This document shows positions 1-8,314 of a stretch of DNA of 31,786 nucleotides, one piece after another. This stretch comes from JAGOJE01 sp964553715 (GTDB lineage Bacteria > Pseudomonadota > Alphaproteobacteria > Rickettsiales > Rickettsiaceae): the NCBI GenBank assembly GCA_964553715.1, contig CAZKKY010000014.1, positions 1-31,786 on the forward strand, in the 5' to 3' direction. The position numbers and the translations under genes are program-made. The first letter of the stretch is position 1. Each line of letters begins with the position of its first letter. Below the pieces are notes generated by a model, which saw only the letters and a program-made list of their open reading frames with translations, was not told the origin of the DNA and did no database searches.

Positions 1-290
1 CTCCTCGCAATGACGGCTGGGGATTACGTCATTGCGAATGTATTAGCATGAAGCAATCCAGGAAAAATAAGAAATACTAGATTGCCACGCTTCGCTCGCA
101 ATGACGGTTTGTGTTTTGATAGGCTCCTCGCAAGGACTGTTATGGGTCTTGTTATCACAAACATACCCCTGTCATCGCGAGCAAAGCGAAGCGATCCAGT
201 TCTTCTATCCTAGATTGCCACGGAGCATACCTCCTCGCAATGACGGTTATGGGTTTTGATAGGCTACTCGCAAAGACGGTAGATTGCAAG
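1..290. repeat. Cluster of imperfect palindromic repeats (TCATTGCGAGCGAAGC-type)
   Basis: At least six copies or partial copies of one element lie here in alternating orientation. Reverse-orientation copies are at about 1-16 (cut by the window edge), 79-107 and 212-246, with a decayed one at 264-279. Forward copies are at 27-62 and 171-199. Copies 27-62/79-107 and 171-199/212-246 face each other, so each pair could fold into a long hairpin. After each pair the phrase GTTTTGATAGGCTNCTCGCAA recurs (near 113 and 253), so the block looks like a duplicated unit of about 140 bases. The local composition is clearly more GC-rich than the flanking genes. Similar dispersed elements are common between genes in Rickettsiales and some other bacteria. 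No coding frame was recognised in 1-384. Confidence 0.75.
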
Positions 291-384
291 GTCGCCATAG
301 GCTATTCGAAACAATTGTATAAATTCATAATCACAATGAAAGGTACAAACTATCAGCTATTAATGTAATGCATAATTTTTTTAG

Positions 385-2412
385 ATGACACAAAAACTAG
401 GCAATTCAAAAAACAACATAATCAATAATCTGTTAGATGAATATCACCATCTAAATCTATGGTATTTTGTAAGTTTTATATTTGGTATTGTTATATACTT
501 AAGCTTAGATTATGAGCCTAGCGTTAGATATATATCTTTAGTTTTTATTAGCTCTATTGCTACATTATATTTTCGGAAATATGGAGTGATAGGAGCGTTT
601 TTTTCAGGAATAATAATATTTTTTGTTTTAGGAATAGTAGTAGCAAAATATCGTACTTTGTCTATAGATTCTAAATCTATAGATCATTCGTTTTCTGCTA
701 AAATAGAGGGTAAAATCTCTTTAATAAAACCTGTAACAAATGGCGATCAAATAACTCTTTCGGATGTTTTTTTATATGATAAAAAAAAGGAAAAACATCA
801 ATTTAAATCTTCAGTTAGGCTTAATGTTGGTGATGAATATTTAAATGACTTTATGGTAGGCGATAAGATTAGTTTATTTGCCTTTCTAACACCTCCTCAT
901 CCTAGCTTATTACCTGGTGGCTATAATTTTGAGCTATATAATTTTTTTAGTTCCATAGGTGCTATAGGATATGCGATGACTAAGCCTGAAATAATATATA
1001 AAAAAGAAATTTCGTCTTTAGATTCTTATATTCATAAAATTCGTAGAATTATATATGCAAGACTTATTAACTCTCTAGGATCTGATAATGGAAATTTTGC
1101 TGCAGCTATTTTACTAGGAGAGGGCAAAGCCTTGGACAAAAATATAATGCAGAATATGAGATATGCTGGTATTTCACATATTTTGTGCGTCTCTGGTCTG
1201 CATCTATCTTTAGTAGCTATGTTATTTTATATATCTTCAAGATTTTTACTTAATTTATCAGATTTTATAGCCTTTAGATGTAATGTTAAAGTAATTGCAT
1301 CATTTATCTCGCTAATAGGTAGTTTTTTATATTTAATGCTATCTGGCATGCAGATTGCAGCAACTAGGGCATTTATAATGACTGCTGTTTTTATTTTATC
1401 TATAATAATAGGTAGAACTCCTTATCCTTTAAGATCAATAGCTATAGCTTCTATTATCATACTTGCTATTAATCCAGAATATATTATGCACCCAAGTTTT
1501 CAGCTTTCATTTATCGCTGTACTTTCTTTAATAAGTGGTTTTGAATTTTACATGAAGCACAAATGGATGCTTGGTTATAGTAATGGAATTTTAGCTCAAA
1601 TAAAGATATATCTGTTTGCAAATATATACTCAAGTCTTCTTGCGGGTTTTGCTACTATGCCAATAGTGGTATATCATTTTTATATCGCCTCTAACTATGG
1701 CGCTTTATCTAATTTACTTGCAGTACCTGTAATGTCATTTTTAATGATGCCTCTTGCTATATTGTCTGTAATTCTTATGCCTTTTAATTTAGATTATTAT
1801 GTTTTAAAAATTTTAGGTTATTTTATATCCATTATAATAAAATCAGCTGATTTTATTGCATCATTGCCAGGGTCTATATGGTATTTTGGATATATTAGCC
1901 ATATTAGTATAGTAATGTATATGTTTGGATTTTTTTGGCTTATTTTATGGCAAAAAGCATGGCGACATTTAGGGTGGATTATGATAGCTATCTCTATTAT
2001 TTCAATGTTTTTATCTAAAAAACCAGATATAATATTTGATCCATATCATAATAATCTTGGTGTACAAAACAAAGATGGTAAGCTAGAAATTCATGCTAAT
2101 AATATGTCTGGATTTATAAAGAAATATTGGTCTAATTGGTTTGGTCAAAAAGAGATTATAATTCATAAATATGATATTACAGAAACTAATAAGCAAATTA
2201 TTACTAACAATGGAAGTAAAATAAATATTTGTTTTAAAAGTCTTGATTGTGACGCAGATATTATAATAAATCCTAAGAACAACCAAAAATGCGACGCAAA
2301 ATTTTCTATTACTAGGTCTGATTTAAACAGTAATGGCACTATAATACTATTTTGTAGCAAAAATAATGAATGCATTATCTCCAGCCATAATGCATCAAGG
2401 TTTAAATTCTAA
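385..2412 (+). CDS. comEC: ComEC/Rec2 family DNA-uptake channel protein
   Basis: This is an inner-membrane protein of the family that forms the channel for single-stranded DNA import in competent bacteria. An N-terminal membrane segment (about 25-90) is followed by a soluble OB-like domain (DUF4131 type, about 95-205). The competence core then begins with GEGKALD (245-251) and the diagnostic AGISHILCVSGLH (261-273), followed by many hydrophobic helices to about residue 560. The C-terminal 110 residues lack the HxHxDH metal motif of the metallo-beta-lactamase domain found in long ComEC proteins. Instead they carry the short tail (PDIIFD, a W..W..G stretch, two spaced cysteines) seen in alphaproteobacterial forms. 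Length 675 aa fits that subgroup. No clear ribosome binding site precedes the ATG. Whether the cell is competent cannot be told; no other com gene is in the window. Confidence 0.88.
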   Translation: MTQKLGNSKNNIINNLLDEYHHLNLWYFVSFIFGIVIYLSLDYEPSVRYISLVFISSIATLYFRKYGVIGAFFSGIIIFFVLGIVVAKYRTLSIDSKSIDHSFSAKIEGKISLIKPVTNGDQITLSDVFLYDKKKEKHQFKSSVRLNVGDEYLNDFMVGDKISLFAFLTPPHPSLLPGGYNFELYNFFSSIGAIGYAMTKPEIIYKKEISSLDSYIHKIRRIIYARLINSLGSDNGNFAAAILLGEGKALDKNIMQNMRYAGISHILCVSGLHLSLVAMLFYISSRFLLNLSDFIAFRCNVKVIASFISLIGSFLYLMLSGMQIAATRAFIMTAVFILSIIIGRTPYPLRSIAIASIIILAINPEYIMHPSFQLSFIAVLSLISGFEFYMKHKWMLGYSNGILAQIKIYLFANIYSSLLAGFATMPIVVYHFYIASNYGALSNLLAVPVMSFLMMPLAILSVILMPFNLDYYVLKILGYFISIIIKSADFIASLPGSIWYFGYISHISIVMYMFGFFWLILWQKAWRHLGWIMIAISIISMFLSKKPDIIFDPYHNNLGVQNKDGKLEIHANNMSGFIKKYWSNWFGQKEIIIHKYDITETNKQIITNNGSKINICFKSLDCDADIIINPKNNQKCDAKFSITRSDLNSNGTIILFCSKNNECIISSHNASRFKF

Positions 2413-2456
2413 TAATTTTTTATTTACTAAAGATATTTATAAAATGATAGTAATAT

Positions 2457-3332
2457 TTATTTTTGGCATTCATATCCATTGTCTACAAAATCATATGGAT
2501 TAATTGTTTTGTCTTTGAATATTACTTCAAAATGTAGATGAGGAGAAGTTGAATTACCACTGTTACCTTCTATTCCAATTTTTTGTCCTTTTAGAACATG
2601 CTGACCTTTGTTAACCAAAATTTTGCTTAAATGAGCGTATCTGGTTTTAAAATTATTGCCATGAGATATAGTAATAACATTACCATATCCATTCATTTTT
2701 CCTGTATCTAATACTCTTCCGTTTGCTGATGCATATATTGGCATTGAAGGTTGAGATCCTGCAAAATCAGTCCCGCAATGGAATTTTCTTTCTTTCGTAA
2801 TAGGGTGTTTTCTTATTCCAAAAGGACTGGTTAGCTTAGAATGTGAATGAGGAAAGAAAATGGGTATATTGCTTGTGAGTTTGTCTAATTTGCCTAGAGT
2901 ATTAAGAGATATTTTTAAGTCTGTATCTATTTTGTTAAAAATATCTATATCCTCTTCTTCATAAAAATTACGTCCTTCACAGCTATTAAATATTTTGTAT
3001 TTATCATTTAAAAAAGATAATTTCTTTTTTAAATAGGTTGTTTTATCTTGCGCTCGTCTTTTTATTAAATGCTCTTTTTTTATTTTTGAAAGTATTGTGC
3101 GTATAAAGGCTTTATTATCAGAGTCGTTGTTTATAATATTTGAATAGTTCTTTAAATATAAGCATTTTTTATTAGAAGCGCCTATAAGGTCGTATCGTGC
3201 TATTATTTCTCCGTTATTAATCTGCGTTTTTTTTCCTATCTCATTGTTGATATTTTCGATAAGCTTATGACTAATATTTTTATTAGTACATGAAAATAAT
3301 ATAGAGAATAAAAAAAATAGGATAATTTTCAT
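2457..3332 (-). CDS. M23 family metallopeptidase, lipoprotein (LytM/murein endopeptidase type)
   Basis: A predicted peptidoglycan-cleaving endopeptidase anchored as a lipoprotein. Residues 1-15 form a short hydrophobic signal ending in the lipobox LFSC (Cys15). The middle part (20-150) is lysine-rich, helical and unrecognised. The M23 domain fills 165-285: LTSPFGIRKHP (167-177), HCGTD with zinc ligands His185 and Asp189, YAHLS with His234, and HLHFE with His265 and His267. All catalytic positions are present, so it should be active rather than an EnvC/NlpD-like degenerate activator. It lies convergent to comEC with a 44-base gap and downstream of tRNA-Arg on the same strand. A possible ribosome site AGAGG (complement of 3343-3347) sits 10 bases before the ATG. 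It belongs to a group of wall-remodelling genes in this window with the SLT protein and NagZ. Confidence 0.9.
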   Translation of the reverse strand: MKIILFFLFSILFSCTNKNISHKLIENINNEIGKKTQINNGEIIARYDLIGASNKKCLYLKNYSNIINNDSDNKAFIRTILSKIKKEHLIKRRAQDKTTYLKKKLSFLNDKYKIFNSCEGRNFYEEEDIDIFNKIDTDLKISLNTLGKLDKLTSNIPIFFPHSHSKLTSPFGIRKHPITKERKFHCGTDFAGSQPSMPIYASANGRVLDTGKMNGYGNVITISHGNNFKTRYAHLSKILVNKGQHVLKGQKIGIEGNSGNSTSPHLHFEVIFKDKTINPYDFVDNGYECQK

Positions 3333-3415
3333 GAAAATTAGGCCTCTAATATAACATAATATTGGTATATCAGGTTGTTAACGCGAACAATTGACAAAAT
3401 TATATAAGAATAAAA

Positions 3416-3492
3416 TGGCGCGCCCTAAAGGATTCGAACCTCTGACCCACAGATTAGAAATCTGTTGCTCTATCCAGCTGAGCTAAGGGCGC
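3416..3492 (-). tRNA. tRNA-Arg (anticodon TCT)
   Basis: Read on the minus strand, the 5' acceptor arm GCGCCCT pairs perfectly with AGGGCGC. The D-arm (TAGCTCAGCTGGATAGAGCA) and T-loop (GGTTCGAATCC) are canonical. The anticodon stem ACAGA/TCTGT closes a seven-base loop TTTCTAA, giving anticodon TCT (reads AGA/AGG). The discriminator is G and the CCA end is encoded in the DNA (complement of 3416-3418). AGA is the favoured arginine codon in AT-rich genomes. Confidence 0.96.
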
Positions 3493-3683
3493 ATTATTGT
3501 AAAGATATAAGTTTTATTATTTATTTAAGATAGATTGCTTAAATAATAATCGTCATTCATTCAAATAATTGCATCAACGCAACTATTTTTGTAATTACAT
3601 AGAGGATCTTATATTAGATTTGTCAAAAATTTGCAAGTATTTTAGAGCCAATATAATATTATCTTTTTTATAAAACCTAAAAA

Positions 3684-4382
3684 ATGCGTAATATAACCTT
3701 ATTTCTTGTGAATATTTTATTTTATACATCTGTTTTTTCAGCTAAGTATGATTATGAAATGAGGACATCACTCAAATGTCTTAAATTATTTCAGAAATAT
3801 GAGTATAAATATAAAATTCCTGGTGACACATTGCATTCAATATCATTAAACGAGACTGGCAAAATACATTCAAAAAAGAAAATTAGAATGGTATGGCCTT
3901 GGACTGTAAACGTAGAAGGGAAGGGTTATTTTTTTGATAGCAGAGAAGAAGCTGTTGAATTTGTACGTAAGCAAATTATAATAGGAAAAGAAAATATAGA
4001 TGTTGGATGTATGCAAATTAATTTAAAGCACCATAGAAGAGCCTTCCGGTCAATAGAAGAAGCATTCGATCCTAAGTATAATATTGACTACGCTGCATCT
4101 TTTTTAAAGTCAAAATATAATAATCTACAAGATTGGCATGAAGCAATAGCTCATTATCATTCCGCTACTAAATCTCTTGGCGAGAAATATAAGAATAACG
4201 TTATAAGAACAGCAAATAACATTGAAAAATACATTAAGCCATTTAAAAATGAAAGAAAAGACGTTCTGAAATTATCTAAATCTTCTAAATTCTATGATAG
4301 GCCAGATAATAGTAAAAATAATCCAAAATATCGTAGCAATATAATGGTAAGGGTTCCTAAAAACTCTAATACAGAAATATAA
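3684..4382 (+). CDS. Lytic transglycosylase SLT domain protein, exported
   Basis: A predicted murein lytic transglycosylase that cleaves the glycan strand to form 1,6-anhydro ends. Residues 1-20 are a Sec-type signal peptide ending VFSA. The SLT fold follows: SLNETG (54-59) holds the catalytic Glu57, then WPWTVNVEGKGYFF (71-84), VGCMQINLKHH (107-117), and AIAHYHSA (154-161). These are the order and spacing of the family (VirB1/SLT-like proteins). After about residue 185 comes a lysine/serine/asparagine-rich basic tail with no recognised domain. The length (232 aa) and the WPWTVN stretch resemble small SLT proteins that locally open the wall for secretion systems, but no type IV secretion gene is next to it, so a general wall role is equally likely. 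Its stop overlaps the truB start by one base (TAATG), so the two are probably translated from one message. Confidence 0.87.
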   Translation: MRNITLFLVNILFYTSVFSAKYDYEMRTSLKCLKLFQKYEYKYKIPGDTLHSISLNETGKIHSKKKIRMVWPWTVNVEGKGYFFDSREEAVEFVRKQIIIGKENIDVGCMQINLKHHRRAFRSIEEAFDPKYNIDYAASFLKSKYNNLQDWHEAIAHYHSATKSLGEKYKNNVIRTANNIEKYIKPFKNERKDVLKLSKSSKFYDRPDNSKNNPKYRSNIMVRVPKNSNTEI

Positions 4383-5293
4383 TGATGACTTTTTCTAAAG
4401 GGTGTCATGCCATTAATGGATGGATTAATATATATAAACCAAGAGGCATTACTTCTGCTAGGGTTGTTTCATATGTAAAAAAAATCTTAAAAGGTTCTAA
4501 AATTGGTCATACAGGAACTTTAGACCCAGAAGCGGAAGGTGTATTACCTTTGGCTGTTGGAGAGGCTACAAAGCTTTCTCATGTTCTTATAGATGGAAGA
4601 AAAAGATATATATTTACAATCCAGTTCGGAGCAAAAACTACTACAGGTGATATAGAAGGTGATGTAGTAGAAAAAACGGACGTAATTCCATCCCAAAAAG
4701 ATTGTAATGATATTACAAAAAAGTTTATTGGAAAAATAATGCAGACTCCGCCCATATATTCTGCAATCAAAGTTAATGGACAAAGAGCATATGATCTAGC
4801 GCGCAACAATAAACCATGTGTTATAAATGAGCGCGAAATTACTATTTTCTTTTTAAAAATGCTATCTTACGATGCTAGCAAGATGCAAGCAACATATGAG
4901 GTAGAATGTTCCAAAGGCACATATGTAAGAACTTTGGCTGAGGATATATCTTTATCCTTGCAAAGTTTAGGTTTTGTGATAGTATTGCGGCGCACGCAAG
5001 TATCAAATTTTTTTGCAGAAAAATCTGTGTTGTTTGATGATATTGCTGTGCTTAATGATGAAGATGCATATAATCATCTGATTCTTAATATCTCGAGGGT
5101 TGATTCAGTACTGGACGACATCCCGGTTCTTGATATTGATGACGTAACTGCTTATAAAATTCGTTGTGGTCAGAAATTGTACTTAGACGAAAAAGATTGT
5201 TCTTTTTTATGGTTGCGTTACCAGGGCAATATATTATCTATTGGCTCGTTATATCAAGGACGCTTCAATTCTGCGAGGGTTTTTAATTTATAA
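4382..5293 (+). CDS. truB: tRNA pseudouridine(55) synthase TruB
   Basis: Converts uridine 55 in the T-loop of most tRNAs to pseudouridine. The N-terminal GWINIYKPRGITS (13-25) and the catalytic motif GHTGTLDPEAEGVLP (42-56) with the nucleophile Asp48 are intact. KRYIF.IQFGAKTTTGDIEGDV and the later PPIYSAIKVNGQRAYDLAR and KGTYVRTLAEDI blocks are also classic TruB. The C-terminal region (230-303) matches the PUA-like end of bacterial TruB II. Two ATG codons stand in tandem at 4382 and 4385; the first overlaps the stop of the transglycosylase gene, suggesting coupled translation. The truB-rpsO-pnp order is the usual bacterial arrangement, though the infB/rbfA genes that often precede it are replaced here by the transglycosylase. 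Confidence 0.96.
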   Translation: MMTFSKGCHAINGWINIYKPRGITSARVVSYVKKILKGSKIGHTGTLDPEAEGVLPLAVGEATKLSHVLIDGRKRYIFTIQFGAKTTTGDIEGDVVEKTDVIPSQKDCNDITKKFIGKIMQTPPIYSAIKVNGQRAYDLARNNKPCVINEREITIFFLKMLSYDASKMQATYEVECSKGTYVRTLAEDISLSLQSLGFVIVLRRTQVSNFFAEKSVLFDDIAVLNDEDAYNHLILNISRVDSVLDDIPVLDIDDVTAYKIRCGQKLYLDEKDCSFLWLRYQGNILSIGSLYQGRFNSARVFNL

Positions 5294-5310
5294 ATTATAT
5301 GGAGATTAAG

Positions 5311-5580
5311 ATGTCGATTACAGCGTTACGCAAACAAGAATTAATTAATGAATTTGCTTGTAAATCAGGTGATACGGGTTCTGTAGAAGTGCAATGTGCA
5401 ATTTTAACAGAGCGTATTAGAAATCTGACTGAGCATATGAAAGAAAATCATAAGGATTTTCACTCTAGGCGTGGTCTTTTGATGATGGTAGGTTCTCGTA
5501 AAAGGTTACTTAGCTATCTGAAGAAAAAAGATCTTAGTAGATATGTTTCTCTGATAGAGAAATTAGGTCTTCGTAAATAA
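5311..5580 (+). CDS. rpsO: 30S ribosomal protein S15
   Basis: Primary binder of 16S rRNA helices 20-22 in the central domain of the small subunit. The protein begins MSITALRKQELINEFA and carries the conserved GDTGSVEVQCAILTERI, HKDFHSRRGLL and RKRLLSYLKK motifs. The 89-aa length is exactly that of the family. An in-frame ATG at 5299 would add MEIK, but it would overlap the good ribosome binding site GGAG (5301-5304), which sits six bases before the ATG at 5311, so 5311 is chosen. The gene lies 17 bases after truB and is followed by a strong terminator before pnp. In many bacteria S15 binds its own leader to repress translation; the 17-base gap leaves little room for that structure unless it includes the end of truB. 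Confidence 0.96.
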   Translation: MSITALRKQELINEFACKSGDTGSVEVQCAILTERIRNLTEHMKENHKDFHSRRGLLMMVGSRKRLLSYLKKKDLSRYVSLIEKLGLRK

Positions 5581-5586
5581 GTGTAA

Positions 5587-5621
5587 AATGGCTCGGAGTT
5601 TTAAATTTCGAGCTATTTTTT
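5587..5621 (+). terminator. Rho-independent terminator after rpsO
   Basis: AATGGCTCG (5587-5595) pairs with CGAGCTATT (5609-5617), a nine-base-pair stem with one G-T pair and a 13-base loop. It runs straight into a T tract (5616-5621). The position just after the rpsO stop fits the attenuating terminator often found between rpsO and pnp. Confidence 0.8.
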
Positions 5622-5718
5622 ATTGGTCTATTTTTTATATAAATTTATCTTTACAGATTAGAGTTATGTTATTGATTAGATAGAAAATAGATATTAAAAA
5701 AAGGAAAAAATAAAATAT

Positions 5719-8052
5719 ATGTTTAATGAAATTGTAAAAGAAATAAAATGGGGTAATGATACCCTTACTATAAAAACTGGTAAAGTTGCTCGTCAAGCTG
5801 ATGGTGCTGTTGTTGTTTCTATGGGGAATACAATGGTATTATGTACTGCTGTATCTGCTAAGACTGTGAAGGAAGGAATTAGTTTTTTCCCTCTTACTGT
5901 GCATTATAGAGAAATGGCTTTTTCTGCAGGTAAGATACCTGGTGGATATATGAAAAGTGAAGGAAAATCTTCAAATCGTGAAATATTAGTATGTAGATTG
6001 ATTGATCGCCCATTGCGCCCATTGTTTCATCCTGCATTTTTTAATGAGACGCAAGTTATTTGCACTGTATTGTCATATGATCCAGCTCATAATCCTGATA
6101 TACTAGCTATGATAGGTTCATCAGCGGCTCTTGCTTTATCAGGCGTTCCTTTGATGGAATTAGTAGGTGCTGCAAGGGTTGGACATATTGATGGAAAATT
6201 TGTTCTTAATCCATCTATAACAGACCTAAAAACAAGCAGACTTGATCTTGTTGTAGCTGGTACTGATAGTTCTGTGATGATGGTAGAGTCAGAAGCTGAT
6301 CAATTAAGCGAAGAAGATATGCTAGATGCTGTAAAATTTGGTCATGATGCTTTAAGGCCTGTTATCAAATTGATAGATGAACTTGTAAAGGAAGCTGGTA
6401 AACCAAAATGGTCTTTGCCTGAGCCTATTGCTCCTGCATCACTAATTGATTCCATAAAAAAATCTTCAGCGAAAAAAATTGAAGATGCTTTTGCTATCAA
6501 ATCTAAACAAGATAGAGTTTCTGCTCTTCAAACAATATATGATGAAATAGTAAATAGCTTTGCAGATCAAGAAGAAATAACTACATTAAAATTAGATATG
6601 GCTTTTGATGAAGTAAAGGCTTCTATTTTAAGAACTCAAGCCCTTAAAACTGGCAAGAGAATTGATGGTCGTAATTCTAAAGAGATCAGAAATATTGAGT
6701 GTGAGACTGCGTTTTTACCTATGGTACATGGCTCTGCATTATTTACAAGAGGTGAGACTCAAGCTGTTGTAGCAAGTACCCTCGGAACTAGTCAAGACGA
6801 ACAAATGATAGACGATATCACAGGGGATAATCGCGAGCATTTTATGCTACAATATATTTTTCCTCCTTATTCTGTTGGAGAAGCTACTCCTCTTAAGGCT
6901 CCTGGTAGGCGTGAAGTCGGCCATGGAAAGCTTGCATGGAGGGCTCTTAACCCTGTTCTTCCTAGCAGAGAGGAGTTTCCCTATGCTATCAGAATAGTAT
7001 CAGAAATTACTGAGTCTAATGGTTCTTCGTCTATGGCTACTGTATGTGGTGGATCTTTATCTATGATGGATGCGGGTGTTCCTTTAAAAGCACCGGTTTC
7101 TGGTATTGCTATGGGCCTTATAAAAGAAGGAAAAGATTTTGTTATTTTATCTGATATTCTTGGAGATGAGGATCACTTAGGTGATATGGACTTTAAAGTT
7201 GCTGGTACTGCAAATGGAGTTACAGCATTACAAATGGATATTAAGGTTACAGGAATTACTTTTGATATTATGAGCCATGCTCTTGCACAAGCTCATGAAG
7301 GTAGAATACATATTTTAGAAAAAATGAATGCTGCTCTTAGTGCTCATCGTAATACAGTAAGTCAAAATGCTCCTGTTATTAAAAGCTTTAAAGTAAATAA
7401 AGATAAAATCAGAGAAATTATAGGCCCTGGTGGTAAGGTGATCAAAGAGATTTGTGAAAAAACAGGTGCTAAAATTGATATTAATGATGATGGTACAGTA
7501 CAGGTTTCTGCTGTAGGGGCGGAGAAATTGAATGATGCTATTGCTCGTATTATGGCTATTGCTGCTGAGCCAGAGTTTGGTCAGATATATGATGGAACTG
7601 TAGTTAAAGTTCTTGAATCTGGTGCGTTTATTAATTATCTTCCAGGTCGTGATGGGTTTATTCATATAAGTGAAATTTCCGAAGATAGAGTTGAAGATAT
7701 TAATCAATATCTACAGATGGACAAAATCGTTAAGGTGAAAATAATTGGTATTGATCAAAAAGGAAGGGCTAAACTTTCTTTGAGAATAGATGCAGAACAT
7801 GTAAACCAAATAGATAAACCTCGTGATCGTGGTGACCGTGATCGCGGAGGCGATCGTAGAGATAATGGAGATCGTAAATTTGGTAATAGAAGAGATGGTG
7901 GTTTTGATCGTGGTAATCGCTCTTCTGAGAATAGCAATAGATCTTCAGATTTTCATGATTCTCATAATAGCTCTGATGAATCGAAATTTCATGACAAACA
8001 AAAGAGTGGAAGAAAAGCTACTCCTGCTTATGAAAAAAAATATTTCAGCTAA
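5719..8052 (+). CDS. pnp: Polyribonucleotide nucleotidyltransferase (PNPase)
   Basis: A trimeric 3'-5' phosphorolytic exoribonuclease of mRNA decay. Two RNase PH cores are visible: the first about 12-145 and the second about 325-545, the latter holding FTRGETQA (342-349) and GDEDHLGDMDFKVAG (482-496) with catalytic Asp485 and Asp491. A KH domain follows (about 555-615, GPGGK at 569-573), then an S1 domain (about 620-690, DGTVVKVLESGAF and GRDGFIHIS). The 777-aa length exceeds the usual 700-720 because of a low-complexity tail (701-777) rich in Arg, Asp, Gly, then Ser, His and Asn. Such tails occur in alphaproteobacterial PNPases and may bind RNA or degradosome partners. A weak AGGA lies about 15 bases before the ATG, with an A-rich spacer. 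The leader after the rpsO terminator is about 98 bases and may carry its own promoter. Confidence 0.97.
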   Translation: MFNEIVKEIKWGNDTLTIKTGKVARQADGAVVVSMGNTMVLCTAVSAKTVKEGISFFPLTVHYREMAFSAGKIPGGYMKSEGKSSNREILVCRLIDRPLRPLFHPAFFNETQVICTVLSYDPAHNPDILAMIGSSAALALSGVPLMELVGAARVGHIDGKFVLNPSITDLKTSRLDLVVAGTDSSVMMVESEADQLSEEDMLDAVKFGHDALRPVIKLIDELVKEAGKPKWSLPEPIAPASLIDSIKKSSAKKIEDAFAIKSKQDRVSALQTIYDEIVNSFADQEEITTLKLDMAFDEVKASILRTQALKTGKRIDGRNSKEIRNIECETAFLPMVHGSALFTRGETQAVVASTLGTSQDEQMIDDITGDNREHFMLQYIFPPYSVGEATPLKAPGRREVGHGKLAWRALNPVLPSREEFPYAIRIVSEITESNGSSSMATVCGGSLSMMDAGVPLKAPVSGIAMGLIKEGKDFVILSDILGDEDHLGDMDFKVAGTANGVTALQMDIKVTGITFDIMSHALAQAHEGRIHILEKMNAALSAHRNTVSQNAPVIKSFKVNKDKIREIIGPGGKVIKEICEKTGAKIDINDDGTVQVSAVGAEKLNDAIARIMAIAAEPEFGQIYDGTVVKVLESGAFINYLPGRDGFIHISEISEDRVEDINQYLQMDKIVKVKIIGIDQKGRAKLSLRIDAEHVNQIDKPRDRGDRDRGGDRRDNGDRKFGNRRDGGFDRGNRSSENSNRSSDFHDSHNSSDESKFHDKQKSGRKATPAYEKKYFS

Positions 8053-8064
8053 TTGAAAAGAGTC

Positions 8065-8094
8065 GCTTGGAAGGAGTTGAAAGGCCTTCTAAGC
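8065..8094 (+). terminator. Hairpin after pnp, possible terminator
   Basis: GCTTGGAAGG (8065-8074) pairs with CCTTCTAAGC (8085-8094), ten base pairs with one G-T pair and a ten-base loop, 12 bases after the pnp stop. There is no real T run after it (TATTATATATAA), so it may act as a 3'-end stabiliser rather than as a classic terminator. Confidence 0.5.
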
Positions 8095-8121
8095 TATTAT
8101 ATATAATGGTGATGGAGTGTC

Positions 8122-8147
8122 TGCTAGAGTAATCATTTACTCTAGCA
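8122..8147. terminator. Perfect 11-bp hairpin, second structure after pnp
   Basis: TGCTAGAGTAA (8122-8132) is the exact reverse complement of TTACTCTAGCA (8137-8147) around a four-base loop TCAT. The stem is perfect, but the following bases (TTAGTGCTGTATAG) lack a T tract on either strand. It could be a terminator, an RNA-processing site, or a binding palindrome upstream of the SbtA-like gene. Confidence 0.45.
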
Positions 8148-8314
8148 TTAGTGCTGTATAGTTTTAAACTTAGTATTAGGCGTAAATCTACGAATATGAG
8201 ATAAGCAAACAAAAACTGTCCAAATTATTCACAGGAAACTCTATTTTGACTCTAATAAAAATGCACACATTATTTATATGCAAAGCTTTGATATATAAAG
8301 GTATGTAAATTAAT

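Noticed and set aside
1..290. CRISPR array
   Set aside because: The repeats alternate in orientation, vary in sequence and are not separated by uniform spacers; no cas gene is nearby.
3353..3381. Minus-strand promoter TTAACA-17-TATGTT for the M23 gene
   Set aside because: It would start transcription at about 3346, cutting into the AGAGG ribosome site; co-transcription with tRNA-Arg or another promoter is equally likely.
5299..5310. Earlier ATG for rpsO adding MEIK
   Set aside because: It would place the start over the GGAG ribosome site serving the ATG at 5311, and S15 proteins begin at MSIT.
7315..7707. 130-codon open frame on the minus strand
   Set aside because: It is antisense to the KH/S1 part of pnp and gives a low-complexity Asn/Ile/Phe-rich product, typical of a shadow frame in AT-rich coding DNA.
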